Assembly (NCBI RefSeq): GCF_000499845.2
Contig: NC_023756.2
Coordinates: 41,851,393-41,915,392 of the forward strand
DNA: 64,000 bases
Direction of reading: 5' to 3'
Source: Phaseolus vulgaris
Taxonomy: Eukaryota; Streptophyta; Magnoliopsida; Fabales; Fabaceae
The notes below the pieces were generated by a model. The model was not told where the DNA came from. It saw only the letters and a list, made by a program, of their open reading frames with translations, and did not search any database. The position numbers and the translations under genes are program-made. Shown here piece by piece: positions 1 through 13,002 of the stretch (the first letter of the stretch is position 1; each line of letters begins with the position of its first letter).

Positions 1-429
1 CAGTCCAATATATCATCATGATGAATACATCATCATCAAAGCAATCCAAACACTTACCCCAATTCCCAGGGCCTCATCATTCACATATGTGCAAATTTTC
101 CTTTTATGTGTGATCTTCCACATTTCAGCTCGTCCAATAATTTGACCAGTCTCAATTTTCTACATGTTCAACAATAATATAAGTATAATGTGATGAAAAT
201 TATATCATATTAAAATAGAGAGCACAATATAAGTAAACAAATACAAAATTATTTCTTCTTCTTGACAAAGACATAGCACACCAGTGTGCGGAATAATTTG
301 TCTCTTCCTTATATCTCTGTTTCTATTACACATGTTCTACAAAGTGAAAATGAAATTAGTTTTGTGTAAACATAAAGTAAGCATTAACAATAAAGAAAAC
401 AAAGTTTACCAATGTAAAAGGCCTCAAAC

Positions 430-1342
430 GATAATCAACAAAAACAACTCATTGTTCCATGTTTAATCCAGGTGGAACATTCTTGATGAGGTCACTTTTA
501 CTCATAAGTGGGTCATAAAATTCATTCCAAATTAATGGAAAGTAACACATGATTTTTGCGTATTGCTTCTTATCTTTATTTTTTCACTTAGACGTTTTAC
601 ACCGTTTACATTCTTTTAAGCCTGCATTGTCTTCACCCTAATATAGCATACAGTCTTTTGGTCAAGCTGATATTTTGACAAAATTAAGTCTAAGTTTGGT
701 AATCACAATCTTCATCTCATAGAACGAGTTAGGAAACTTAGCATGTTCAAATACGTCCTTTAGCAAGTCTAGAATCATGGTCATTGCTTTGTCACTTATT
801 CTACTCATGCATTTGATATGGTACAACTTCAACATGATGATAACTTCGAATACTTTGTACAACCTTCATATAAGGGTTCATTATTGTCCCTCATCAATTC
901 ATCAAAGTTTGTATTTCCTTCATCACCCACCATATTAGTTTGCAAACCATCAACTCCAGTATCCTCATCATGCCCCGCAAACCCGAATGCATCATTCAAC
1001 ATGTCTTCCATTGGATTTTGAGGTTCCAATAAATCTTCAATGACATGCACACTTGTAGCGACCATTGACTCAATTACACTTGGTCCTTCACCGTGGAAAT
1101 ACCATGTTTTGTAGTTCTGAGGGAAAGATGTACATGTTGAGTGTTCTTGAACTACATCCCTTGTTTGCCACTTTTTGAAACCACACTTTGCACATGGACA
1201 CTTAATTACAGGACCATTAGCATGTTGAAATGCAATATCCAAAAACACATTCAACCCATTTGCATACTCAATGGTGTTTCGTGGTTTACAAATCCACGAT
1301 TTATCAATTGGTATGACTATAACAAAAAAACAAAATAAAACA
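430..1342 (-). pseudogene. CACTA (En/Spm) TNP2-like transposase, broken 5' part
   Basis: The minus strand encodes the N-terminal transposase-associated domain typical of plant CACTA TNP2 proteins. It opens with DKSWI and continues with a Cys/His motif (CPCAKCGFKKW) and NYKTWYFHGEG. An acidic linker follows, then the start of the TNP2 domain (KLYHIKCMSR, PKDCMLY). The frame breaks near position 839, where one base appears to be missing between YSKLS and the KLYHIK segment. Stops occur further on, for example just before PKDCMLY near 655 and inside that motif. Recognisable sequence fades near 430. The catalytic core, the C-terminus and any element ends are not seen, so this is a dead fragment rather than a host gene. 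Family assignment is firm; the exact limits are approximate. Confidence 0.8.
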
Positions 1343-1787
1343 TTACTATATAGTAATGTGTACATATATTAAACTGAAGTTAACTCTGTTAAATGAAAAA
1401 GAGTTAACTAAAAGAAATACTTCACTAAAAAAATAGTTAATTGGGTTGTAAAAAATAGTTTATTCAAACAAGTAATAAATAGTTAAATAAAAAGCAAAGT
1501 TACTTAGAGTGATGGTTGTCAAAACTGAATAAATGTATGAACTGTGAAGCTGCTAGATAATTGTGAAGCTGAAAAATGTCCATTAGACACACCAAAGATA
1601 GACGTGATCATTAGATTACTTCACCAATCAGAGCAGAAAAAAAAAAGCATATGAAATATGTAAAACTAATTCAGAACTATAAAACTGTAAAATTATTCTT
1701 ATTATAAACATCCAATTTAGCACAATTTAGAATTTTGGAATGTATTTCAGAATTATTTATCTAAACCAAACCCAATTAACTTCACTA
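1343..1787. other. AT-rich spacer, nothing recognised
   Basis: No coding segment, RNA gene or clear repeat was recognised between the transposase fragment and the LTR fragment. Confidence 0.5.
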
Positions 1788-2108
1788 GAGCGAACTCGCT
1801 TAAGCGAGTTTTGAGCGCGTTCCTATTGAGTGATTTTGCTTGAGTGAGTGTTCAATGTTCCAAATTTCTCTTTTCATCTTGTCTTTCACTTGTTCATTCC
1901 CCTTTAGTCCTTTTACCTCCATTTCCCCTAGATTCTTGAAATTAACACAAATTTGGGAATAAATGGTTCATATTCATCTTGTAATCTAAAAATATGTAAA
2001 AATGTTAAAATGATTAAATTAAAGGTTAAATTATGACTATTTTATTAATTAAAGTCCATAAGTGCCTATCTTTTTGTATGAAATATTAGTGAACTATGAC
2101 ACTTATCA
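1788..2108 (-). repeat. Fragment of a TGATAAGTG-type LTR
   Basis: This is a partial copy of the LTR family seen complete at 11836-12930 and 17126-18230. Shared landmarks in order are a GCGAGT-rich stretch, the ctttagtccttttacctcc segment, aaattaacacaaatttggga, and the terminal cacttatca, which is the reverse complement of the LTR start. The distal part of the LTR is absent. No target duplication was found. Confidence 0.75.
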
Positions 2109-2159
2109 AAATACACCTATTTCTACCAAGGTAATGGAAGCCAATTTTTACATTTCAAT

Positions 2160-3020
2160 AGAACTCTAGATAAGAATATTTGAATGTGAAGGTCACATGG
2201 TCACAAACTTGAAATTTTCTTGCAGGTTGTTGAGTAAATTAAAATGTTTTGATTAAGATTGATTTTAAATGTATAGATATGATATACTTTGATAATTTTG
2301 AAAATGTTCATGTTGATTGTGATGTTGAAGAAGTCCTTGTATGTGTGTGTGTATTTCTTCGCATTTTTTTGTTTTCTTATTTATAATTGAAATATTTGAT
2401 CTTAATTGGATGTATAATGAGTGAAATGATTTATGAATCAATGAGAATATGATCAAGACATGGTATTTTAAGGAAATGAAATATTGTATTAAGATTATAG
2501 AAGAGTATATTGATTTATGAGACTTTGTGAAAGAGACGATCCTGATTCTATTGATATCTTGGAATCGTATAGATGAAAAGTATCAAGTGGTGAGGATTGA
2601 AGAAATTTGATATGAATGACTCTGAGGTTTGAAAGAACTTATCAAAGCAGATCATATGATTTAGCTGTGTCATATGAGGATGGATTTTCCTGAAAGAGAG
2701 ACTATGTTGTGATGAGAACATAATAATATGACAAGTGCATGTCTCTGAATCTAATTTCAATACGTTAGTCTTCTGAAAGTATAATCAATTGTCTATGTGT
2801 TAATGTTAGAGGATTTCTAGCATGAGTGATGTGGAATACGAAATAATTGTAGACACTTGGTTGTTTAGTACCTTAAAAATGAAGGATATATAATTATTGA
2901 TATGTTTGTGAATTAATTCTTTTAAATTCAAAGTTTTATTGAAAATTTTGAAAATATTAGCTTTCCATATTTTTTGTTTTGTGTTGTTTTTAAAATCTAT
3001 GATGATCGTGTGTTACAAAT
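2160..3020 (+). repeat. Diverged fragment of the 54875-56864 gypsy LTR
   Basis: The order of shared blocks follows the 5' LTR of the gypsy element at 54.9 kb (its 55620-56640 part). Blocks include a ggtcac-tggtcac segment, gagacgatcctga, gtctgaggtttgaaagaact, ctaatttcaatac and gatgatcgtgt. The copy is clearly older than that element because indels and substitutions are frequent. It contains no genes; the short open frames here are by chance. Confidence 0.75.
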
Positions 3021-3051
3021 GTGGTGTAACTCTAGATTAACCTTAAAGTTT

Positions 3052-3140
3052 GTTTTTTATCAACAAGAAAAAATAAATAAAGATGGACCATTTCAAGGGT
3101 GGTCCAACCCTTGTACATCTTGAACACAATCAATTTTTGC
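3052..3140 (-). mobile_element. LINE 3' tail fragment
   Basis: A T-run followed by atcaacaagaaa and the block aagggtggtccaaccctt matches the 3' end of the LINE at 51245-53385. The element lies on the minus strand with its poly(A) read as poly(T). Only the last ~90 bases remain, as expected of a severely 5'-truncated L1-type insertion. Confidence 0.7.
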
Positions 3141-6100
3141 TGAGTTTTTAGAAAATTAATGTATTTATCCTTTTTAAAATTGTGTTAGAATCGTGTTAGA
3201 ATTGTTAGAAATCCCACAAATATTTTTTGAATTGGAAACTTCACGGATACGTATCCTAGGAGTGTCTTACGGTGTCGGTATCCAATCCGTATGTTCAACA
3301 CAAACACGTCATTTAAGAGGCGTCTCCGAACCTCATAACTAACCTACACATTTTTTGTATGGTCTTATCTTTAATTTCATGGCCTGGTCTACTTCTAAAC
3401 GGATGAAGATGCATATTGTCCTTCATAAATTATCAGAAAATGGAACATCTTAAGGAGACAATATACATTTTTTTCTCCAAAGTTCCTTATTTAAAAGCAA
3501 AGCTTGATAATCTTTAGATTCTTAAAAGAGTATCTCAATATTCTATTCATTCTTAAAAATATCAAAATTAAAAATTAAATCATACATGTTAACTTTTGAC
3601 ATTGAACGCTAATTAACAAAATTAGTTTGTTGGAATGAGATGTTAACGATAGATCATACTTGACACATTAATTGATATATCAATAGTTAATTATTAGGTT
3701 AAGTTGAGGAAGACAAGATGATAATTGACGCATGAGTTTAAAAAACAAATTTTACTGTAGAGCATGATTTTAATTTCATTACTTTGAAAAATTAACTAGG
3801 AAATGCATAAATAATAATTTCAAAGAGCCGAAATACTTTTTATCCTAAGAGAATTGAAATGAAGAGATGAATCATGAAATCCCAGCAGCAGAACAACTTG
3901 CTTTTGTTGGCAGTAGAATACTAGGTAGGGATTTCCTGAGAATTTCCCTTCTAAGTTGTTTACATCTACACCACTTATTCTGTTATAGCTGAGGAAGCTA
4001 CCAAACAATGATGCAGCAATTAACTATACAATAGTGTCTATTGTTTTAATTAACTTCAACTTCCTTGCTAACAAATTTTTCCTCTATTTGTTGTTTACCT
4101 AAATCATAATTTAATCTTATAAAATTAATTTATAAAATTAAATTTATATTTATTTATATATTATTAAATATTTTTATTTTAGTCCAACACACATTCTTCA
4201 CGTTATTATTTTTAACTATTACGAAGTGAACTTTAAACCTCTTTATATACAATAAAATACTCTAATCTCTAGTGGTAGGATCTCCAACATTAACATGTAA
4301 GTGAAACTATATATTTATAAATGATTCGATGGTCTGATAAACCCCACAAATTCTAGTTAACATATACTCTAAATAATTTTACTATCATATTAAAAGATAA
4401 ATTTTTAAATCTAACTAAATCTTATAAAATTGGTTAAGTTGAATTTAATCATATACTATAAAATGTTATCTTTAATTGATGTAATATCTCCAACATTCAC
4501 TCTTTCTCAATTTATAAAAAGTTATTTTTTTAATAAAAAAAATACATGTAGTTTTATTCACTTATTAAAGTGAATAGAAGAGGAAGTTAATTTGTGTCTT
4601 AATTATGCAGGCCGGCGCAGAGCTAATGCATAGTTAGCACACCAAAACCATAGCCAAAAACAAAATTCAGAATTGAGACTTCATCACTCACCACCACCTA
4701 TCTCCATATATGTATGCGTAGGGGCCTAGTTATCACAAACTATCTGTCACGTACTTCACAGACAATGGGTTATGGGTAATTTCAGTAACAGGAGAAGGAG
4801 TATGGCATCAACTTCAAACTTAACTATCTACACACTAATCCATCAATTACTCTTTCTTTCTGCTTTCTGTCTTTCTACTGCAGAGTCCTTCCTCAGACCC
4901 TACCCAATTTTTTTCCATCATTAATTATTACTTTTCTAATTTGCCATTTGTGTCACATCACATCTTCATTATCAGTATATTATTATCACATAGTTGATGC
5001 ATAATTTTGTGTTAAAAACACAGTTAAGGTTTATATACATATATATAAACATTTGTTGTTAACAGATTTATATGTAGTAAGGAATTCATTTTGGATTATA
5101 TCTGTTAAGATATATCTAAGTAATATTGATTTTCTTTTCCATTCTAAGTAATATTGTTAAAAGATCACACAAAACTACATTCTAGTCATGTGCAAAACTG
5201 TGTAAGAAAGACATAGCTGCAGCACCACATCATTATTAATCCAATAGAATAGAAAGAATATATGAAATGTGGCAAGAAACGATGTTATGATTGGCATAGC
5301 AGGCTAAATGGATAGACAGCAGAGGATAATATTAACAACTAAGGAGTATCAGAAACAATTTTTCGATCTTGTGTGTAGCTGTTTGTGTTTACTGTAGAAG
5401 GCTACCTCTGATTTTGCCAACTGTTCTTGTCCACAAACTCTGCTATAATAAATTTTGTTTCTTATCATTACTTTTATGAACTTTCATTTGTAATTGAGGG
5501 TGCCCTTGTGCTAATTTGATTGGAAAATTCCTTTTTTGTTAGAAAAATGGAAAAACCACCCACTTTACTCAGAATTCATAGCAGAATTTGCATATTCTTT
5601 ATCACAATAGAAATATGAGAATGGAACCAAAATCACACTTAGAAAATACTGAATCAGAGTTGTGAGAAATGCATATATATATATATATATATATATACAA
5701 CTTTTGTTGTCAGAAATGTGAGAATATAATAAATCCTTGGATTGATTGGTGATATAAGCTTACGTAAGTGTTTCCTTTATACAAAGTTGTTGTGTAGTGT
5801 TTGATGTCGCACTCATCTTGCAACCAACACTGCAGCGAGTAATGGGTAGAGTTTTCAGTTAAAAAAGTAAAAGCTGTTAGACATTATTTTAATATTACCA
5901 TCTGTTTGATGTGACCTCAATAAATGAATCATATTGTTACAAATAATAATTAAAATTGTTCAACATTGATAGAGTGATCTGAAATTTATCATATACATTT
6001 TTATTAAGAATAAAAATATTATTTATAATTGATTTGAGGTAGAAAACAATCACATAATTTTTTTAAAAAAATACAAATTTAACACGTATAGTTTTCTAAT

Positions 6101-7118
6101 TTAGAATAGGAGAATTGAGTGACAGAAGATAATTGTCTTGATTCATAGGGAAAAAATGTTAGAAGTAGAGTTCATTCTCTTTTTCTTTCATTCCATTTCC
6201 AACATATTTTTTTAATTTAATTTAACCTTTTACTTCATGTACAATTTTTTATTTATTTAAGACGATTAAATTAAATTCAATAATTTTAGGATAATTAAAG
6301 TTGTAATTTTATAATTGTGTAAGTCGGATAGTTTCCTGAAACCTAAAACTCTTAACATTTGTTTTTGAACTTTTCTTTTAGTATTTCTTTTATCCATTAG
6401 AGTTTGGGTTTTTGCTTCTATTTATGAGAAAGTAAAAAGAAATATGAGAAAATGAATAAAAATCCTACTTCAAATTCAGAAAATAAAACAAAAATAATAT
6501 TTTACTCTAATACTTTGAACTTAATATTTCAATACATGATTCCTTTTATTAATATTTAAATCAGGAGAATCATAAAAAGGAGACTGAAAGATCACATATA
6601 GAACAATGTATTCTATTAGAATCATTATTCTCCTTCATTGTAATTTAAGGCAATACTATCTATTAAATATAAATTGATGTCCTTTTTTTCTCTGCTCGAA
6701 AAAATAAATTTAAATTATTCTCACTTGTATAGGTTATCAACATTGTCATTTGCCCCTTTTCTATCTTATAAAACTTACAAATATAAAGCAAATCAAATTA
6801 AAGCACATACACCATGAAGTGTATGCTGATTAAAAAAAAACACCATGAAGTGTATATTCAAGAATTGTAGTGATACCAACCCCTACATTTAATTAGATAA
6901 AAGAACTAAATTATTTAAGATTTCAAAACTTTACAAGGTTATTTTTTAATAATTTTATTAATGTAAGTATTAGAAAAAATATTTCTTTTAAGAAATGATT
7001 CAATGTTTTATAAAAAGTAATGTTTTATGGTTTGTTATTTTCTGCAGATTAAAGATATGCATGCAGATATTGCTACATGTAAACATATAGAAAATAAATA
7101 AACTCGAATCTCTGAGTG
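3141..7118. other. Long AT-rich intergenic stretch
   Basis: No gene or RNA gene could be supported. Contents are a GC-richer patch at about 3238-3345 that looks like a dispersed repeat but which I cannot name, a pure (AT)n microsatellite at 5673-5697, and several A/T homopolymers. The few open frames are short and do not resemble known proteins. The pyrimidine-rich part near 4830-4920 could belong to a promoter or non-coding transcript, but nothing decides it. Confidence 0.5.
5673..5697. repeat. (AT)n microsatellite
   Basis: An uninterrupted AT dinucleotide run of about 25 bases. Confidence 0.95.
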
Positions 7119-7256
7119 TACATAATTAGTCTATAATTTGGAGATAAAGTCTTCATACACTAATATATATTTTCTATACATGAAGTGATGTAAATACACA
7201 CAAAAGAATAAGGTATTACCATTTTTCTTACCATCTTTTATATACCATTTTCTTTT
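7119..7256 (+). repeat. 5' LTR remnant of the copia element
   Basis: It aligns with the later half of the 3' LTR (cataattag...tttggagataaagtc, gatgtaaatacac, accatttttcttaccatc). A short duplication of the cttaccatct/tatacca block follows. The first part of the LTR is deleted. Confidence 0.7.
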
Positions 7257-7435
7257 CTTACCATCTTCTTATATACCATCTGCCAAAGAAGTCACTAGTA
7301 ACGAGTCCGATGGAAATCTGGTGGTATAAGGCTTCATTGTCGAGCAAATTTAGCAATTGGTAAATGTTGTAATGTTGTTCATCAATAATGGTAAAAGTGA
7401 CACGTTTATAAATGTTGCAAGTTTGTTTGCTCATA

Positions 7436-10400
7436 ACTTGTCTATTGATTTTTGTTTCTACAAAACCATGGATTTTGTATAGTAGAACAACCAATCACAT
7501 TGCATGTGATTTACAATTGTTCACACACACTTTATCATCATTTATTTCAAATGTTAATCTGCCCACAAGCTCAATTGTGGGCATCTCATCTATGGGCAGG
7601 ATTAAATTCAATGGCAATATCACTCTCAAAGATGTTATTTGCATTCTTTTAATTTAAATCTCATATTTGTTAGTAAGATAACCAATTCACTAAATTGTCG
7701 TGTCATTATTTTTCCACATGATTGCATTTTGCAGGACTTGGCTATGGGGAGATGATTGGCTCAGGTAAACAATACACAAGCTTATATTACATGTCCCCTC
7801 TAACAAACCAAGTCCGCGCATATCAAATTTTGATTGATCCTGATTTATGGCACAAATGCCTCGGACATCCGTCTACAACTTGCATCTTCATTACTACCTA
7901 TCGGTAAAAGAAAAAATCTCATTTTCATTCATAATAATTGTAGTATTTGTCTCAAAGCTAAACAAACAAGATTATCATTTTCTTTAAGCACAATGAAATC
8001 TCATTCTCCATTTAATCTATTGCATTGTGACATTTGGGGTCCTCATAAAACCCCAAGTCATCTTGGAAAATGCTTTTTTCGCACTATCGTCGATGACTAT
8101 ACTAGATGTACTTAACTATTTCTTATGAATCACAAATCTGAAACCCAACATCTCTTAGAATCATTCATTACATTTGCAAAAAATCAATTTCAGGCATTTA
8201 TTAAAATCATCTGTGTTGACAACAAATTGGAATTTATGTCAATGCGTAATTTTTTTCTAAAAATGGTATTGAATGTCAAAGCACTTGCGTCTACACTCTC
8301 AACAAAATGGAGTAGTAGAACGCAAGCATAAATACATTTTAAACACAACACGAGCTCTCATATTCCAGTCCCATTTACCATTAGAATTTTTTGGGAAATG
8401 CATTTTAACCGCCACATATATCATTAATCGCTTGTCATCACCTTTACTAAAAAATAAATCACCTTTTGAGCTTTTATATAATCACCCACCTCCACTTTCT
8501 CACCTAAAAACTTTTGGTTGCCTCTGTTACGCAATTGTTGTTTCATCTAAGCAAAAATTTGATTCGCGCGCTCGACAATGTATCTTCATTGGTTATCCTC
8601 ACAATACAAAAATATACAAATTATTTGATATAGATGCAGACACTTTTTTTACAAGTCAAGATGTCACCTTCCATGATATTGTTTTCCCATTCTGCCAACA
8701 GTCTTGGACGCAATCCTCACCTCCATTGCTATTGACATTGACTTACCCACTCCTGTCCAACATTCACTCGATTCACCATCTTCTTCTACTCGTCACAATG
8801 CACCTGAACCTCTAGCAGACCAACCTTCTTCTCCCACGCCAAGAAGTCTAGCATCCATTATCGAACCTTCTCCAACCACACCTTCCTGACTTTAAAACTA
8901 CGTAACGAGATCCCAAGCCAATCATTCGAACACTACCAAAGACCGGCTGAATCGAACCAGGTATCCTATGCATCATTTTCATTCTAATTCACGATTTTCT
9001 TCTACACATAGTGCATATCTTGATAAAATCACGGGTACTAAAGAACCTCACACTTATGCTCAAGCTATCCTTGATCTAAATTGGAAAAAGGCAATGGAAG
9101 AAGAGTTTTCCGCCTTGTAGCTAAATCAAACATGGACCTTGACACCGTTACCCATTGGGTAGAAACCCATCGGATGCAAATGGATCTATAAAATAAAGTA
9201 CAAATCGGATGGCAACGTCGACAGATATAAGGCACACCTTGTCGGAAAGGAATACACTCAAATTAAAGGTTTCGACTTCTGTGAAACTTTTTCACCAACC
9301 CCGAAATTAACAACTTTGTGGTCTCTCCTCGCCATTGCAGCAACCATAAATTGGTTTATTCACCAATTGGATGCGCCAAATGCCTTCTTACATGGAAAAT
9401 TGCACGAAATTATTTACACGGACTTGCCATTTAGGCATCATCGACAGGGGGAGAACATTATATGTTGACTCAACAAATCCCTTTATGGTATTAGACAGAC
9501 ATCCCGAACATGATTTTCAACATTTTCTCATGTGATTAAAGCAGCAGGATTTCGGCATTCCAAGGCGGACTACTCTCTATTCAGAAGACAAAATAACTCA
9601 TCATTTACTGCCCTTTTGATTTATGTGGATGATATTCTTTTAACAAGAAATGATCGGACAGAAATGCAACTTATTAAAGACTGTCTATTATGATGATTTT
9701 GCATTAAAGATCTTGGAGACTTAAAATATTTTCTTGGGATTTAATTTTCCCGTTCCAAAGCTGGTGTTTACATGTCACAAAGAAAACATGTGTTTGATAT
9801 TTTGCAGGATACGGGACTCACAGGTGCTCGTCCAGATAAATTTCCAATGGAGCAATACCTAAAACTCACACAAGACGATAAAGATGTTGAACAAGATGCT
9901 TTGATGTCTCCAAATCCAAGTGGAAAGCTTGAAGACCTTGTTGTTGGGTGTGTTTGTGTTGTCTAGTTATTTGAAACTTATTAATTCACTCCTTAATATG
10001 ATTCTAGCTCAATTGAATCTTTAACCTTTTGAAAAGATGGATTTTCTAAATGGAAGTGAAATTTCAACAGGTTGAAATTTCGAATCAACAGGTTGTTTGA
10101 CACTTAGTGGATTTTAAAATGATTTGGAAAAGCTTTGCCTTTGCCTTTGTTGTCAAACAAAAATCAATCGGTTGTTTCGATACATCAACCGATTGTTTTT
10201 CTGAAAAACTTAACAGAATTCTGTTAAGTAGTTTTAATCTGTTTTTAATGATCCTAATTGCCATGGATTCTTAATTAAATGTTTTTTACAACTTAGTTGT
10301 CTATATAAAGGTGGTTTTATGCTCCTAATCTTAAAGCAAGAAAGAGAGTTTATCAAAAATATTTTTTCCAAGATTTGAAAGAGCTTTGGATCATTCTCAA

Positions 10401-11630
10401 GTGTGTGGAATAAGATTGGGTTGTACTTTTGAACTTTAAGCTTTGTAATACCCAAGTGTATTTATGTATTTGTGTTGCCAAGGAATGTTGTGTGTTCTTA
10501 AGGGGTTCAAGATCAACACTCTTGGTGTGGTTTTGACTAAGAAGTGTTGTATGTTCTTGAGAGGTTCAAGATCAACATTCTTAGTGTGTTTTGTAATCTA
10601 GCTTTGATTACATAATGGATTCTCAGTGGTTAGTTGAGGACTGGATGTAGCTTTTGGTTAAGAGTGAACCAATATAAATATCTTGTGTGAATTTCTATTT
10701 CCCTACACTCATTAAACTGTTTTATCTTTGGTTTTCAAATCTGTTGGTATAAACAACCGGTTGTTTCGTAAAAACAAGTTGATTTTCTACATCAACCTTA
10801 AAAATAGTTTTATATTTGGCTGGACAGATTTTCCATTGATTAATATTCATAGTTTTTCACTCTACCTTCAATACTTGCGAAAATCTTTCAAAAAGAAAAA
10901 TTCACCCCCCTCTTGTTTAAGGCCTACAATTCTAACAAGAGATTTATTAAAGGATCTAGTCAAATACATGCGACCTATGGGACGACTGATATACCTCACG
11001 GTTACTCGGCCTGACATAGTGTTTTCGATTCCGACTCTAAGTCAATATATACAGCTCCATGGAAACCTTATTGGGATGCCGCAATTCGAGTTCTAAAGTA
11101 CATCAAAGGATCACTGGGACAAGGATTGTTATTGCCATCCGAGAATAACCTGACATTGACAGCTTATTGCGACTCTGACGGGAGGTTGTCAGACAACTCG
11201 GAGATCAGTATTTGGGTATTGCATTTTTCTTGGTTCTTCTATTATCTCATGGAAGTCAAAAAAACAAACAAAAGTATTAAAATCATCTGCGGAAGCAGAA
11301 TACCGTGCGATGACCAATACTTGTTTGGAGATAGTTTGGTTACGATATCTGTTGCAGAACTTAAAGGTGTCATGTAACTTGCCAGCTCGACTTTTCTATG
11401 ACAATCAAGTGACCTTGCATATAACACCAAACCTAGTATTTCTTGAATGCACAAAAGACATTAAGATAGGTTGCCACATTGTGTGAGAAAAATTACAAGC
11501 CAAGATAATCAGTCCTTCGTATGTACCGACACAGTACCAGCTCACAAATGTTTTTAGAAAGGCACTGGGTAAGGAACATTTTTTGACACTGCGCAAGTTG
11601 GGGGTTCATGATCTTCACCTACCAACTTGA
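7436..11630 (+). pseudogene. Copia polyprotein remnant (PR-IN-RT-RH, gag absent)
   Basis: Domains appear in normal copia order. First comes a protease-like segment around 7460-7650, where the expected DSG triad region reads YSRTTNHIACD. The GAG-pre-integrase part around 7722-7960 has LWHKCLGHPS. The integrase core at about 8020-8680 contains HCDIWGPHK and VDDYTR. Reverse transcriptase spans about 9080-9870, including QLDAPNAFLHGKL and IYVDDILLT. After the inserted solo LTR, the RT tail and RNase H run from 10938 to the stop near 11630. Many stops and frameshifts are present (for example at 7656, 8113, 9118 and 9467), and the catalytic context is eroded. The frame reads smoothly across the solo LTR if it is removed with one target-site copy. 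The element cannot make a working polyprotein. Confidence 0.85.
9885..10937 (+). mobile_element. Solo LTR (copia, possibly Sirevirus-like) inside the RT region
   Basis: The insert starts TGTTGAAC and ends TTCTAACA, 1053 bp long. It is flanked by aaaga (9880-9884) and agaga (10938-10942), a 5-bp target duplication with one mismatch. Removing it restores the RT reading frame. Landmarks typical of legume copia LTRs are a TATA-like ctatataaagg at 10302, a gttgaggactggatgtagc block near 10633, and a C-run (ttcacccccctcttg) just before the end. No internal region remains, so it most likely arose by LTR-LTR recombination. The Sirevirus assignment is from memory of LTR style and is tentative. Confidence 0.85.
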
Positions 11631-11637
11631 GGGGAAG

Positions 11638-13002
11638 TATTTAGGAAATAATGATTATCAAATTATATGCAATTATACGCAATTATTATACGCACAATTA
11701 TATGCAAATATACGCAATTAATTTGATAATGATAAAATCCCATGATTAGTGGATCAACACATGATTAGCTTGTAATTTAGAGAGAAAGTCTCCAGACAGT
11801 TGTATACATTTCCTATACATTGAGTGGTGTAAATATGATAAGTGTCTAATTTCAGTAATATTTCATATTAAAATATAGGCACTTATGAGGATTTATTGCT
11901 AATTTACATATAAAATAATCTCTAATTTATGAATTTATACCTTTTTACATTTTTATGAGCTTTATTTGAATAAGAGCATTTTATTCCTAAATTTGGTGTT
12001 AATTGCAGATTTCTAGGGAAAATTGAAGATTTGGAATAAAGGAAAATAATTTGAGCTAAAAAGATAAAGCCGGAAGATCCCATAATGGAAAAAGATGCAA
12101 AGTAAGATTGAGCCTTTTTTATGTTTTATCATTTAGCCCATTAGCGCGACACAGAAAGCAACCTAACCCTAGAAAACTAGAATAAATAGAGGGCTAGAGG
12201 CTCAACCCTAAGGGCCAGATTGAGAGGAAAACACCATAGAGTGAATTGTAACTCAATTGGGAGAATGGAAGGTGTTAGAAGTATGCGTAGCTAATTCTAC
12301 CCTTTGGGATTGGGAGTAATATGCTCAAACTCTTATGTATTGAGGTGATATCTTATATATTAATATTCAGTTTTTGATTGATTATTGGTATTATTGTTTT
12401 ATTTTTAACTTTCCGTGACAAATTGAGAATCTTAAATCTAACCGAGAGGTATTTTTAGGGTTTAAACCTAAACATCAATACTTAGCATATTTGAGTGCTA
12501 GGGATAGACTTGAAATGTTAATTGTCATTAACGTCTGAGTGTGATTCTAAGTTGTTTTATAAATATGCGAGGGATCGATATTTAGGAAACATTCTTAAGG
12601 ATTTTATATGCGAGAGATCGATATAAATGAATTTTCTACGGACATCAATTTCAATCAAAGAACTCAATATTAACATGCTAATCAAAATACATGAGAGTGG
12701 GAGAGATGAAACCTAATCCCTATTTTTCCAATTGAAGCAACTAATTCTTTGTTTGTTTTCTTATTGATCAGTGCCAACACAATCACTTCTAAACTCTTTT
12801 TATTGTTATGTTGTTATATTTAGCGAATATTGTATTTGATAATTTACTGTTCCTTTTGGGATCGATATCCGTCCTTAGGGACAATTATTACTTCTCACAA
12901 ACGCGGTGCACTTGCCGTAAAAAGTCATCAAAATACACGCAAGAGAATAAGGCATTACCATTTTTCTTACCATCTTCTTATATACCATTTTCTTATATAT
13001 CA
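11638..13002 (+). repeat. 3' LTR of the copia element, split by a solo LTR
   Basis: It begins right after the polypurine tract with TATTTAGGAAATAATG, where a TG start has apparently been mutated. It is interrupted at 11836-12930 and resumes as aaatacacgcaag, matching the 5' LTR remnant. Short imperfect repeats of a caattatacgcaatta type occupy 11670-11720. The end near 13002 is approximate. Confidence 0.75.
11836..12930 (+). mobile_element. Solo LTR, TGATAAGTG family (Ty3/gypsy-like)
   Basis: The element is 1095 bp, begins TGATAAGTGTC and ends AAAGTCATCA. It is flanked by a perfect 5-bp target duplication, aaata (11831-11835 and 12931-12935). The interrupted host sequence, gtgtaaatacac, is present uninterrupted in the 5' LTR remnant at about 7190, which proves the insertion. 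The distal part has gggatcgatatccgtcc and gtgcacttgccg, motifs I associate with gypsy LTR ends; the superfamily is inference. Fragments of the family recur at 1788-2108 and 17126-20185. Confidence 0.9.

Larger units (their letters stand above)
7119..13002 (+). mobile_element. Degenerate Ty1/copia retrotransposon carrying two nested solo LTRs
   Basis: Segments near 7119-7256 and 11740-12990 (once the inserted solo LTR is removed) share the same order of motifs, ending in gtaaatacac and accatttttcttaccatc. They are therefore the two LTRs. Between them lies a broken copia pol region in the order protease, integrase, reverse transcriptase, RNase H. A polypurine tract (gaggggaag, 11629-11637) sits just before the 3' LTR. 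The gag region is missing, since only about 180 bases separate the 5' LTR remnant from the protease. The 5' LTR lacks its first half, so no target duplication of the whole element can be given. The right limit is approximate. Confidence 0.8.

Noticed and set aside
1141..1338. Plus-strand open frame with aromatic residues
   Set aside because: It is a shadow of the minus-strand CACTA transposase domain.
5210..5240. gctgcagcaccacatcatt resembling a miR172 star sequence
   Set aside because: Too many mismatches, and no complementary miR172-like arm was found nearby.
11836..12930. Possibility that this is a gene-bearing insertion
   Set aside because: TG...CA ends, 5-bp duplication, lack of open frames and similarity to other copies identify a solo LTR.
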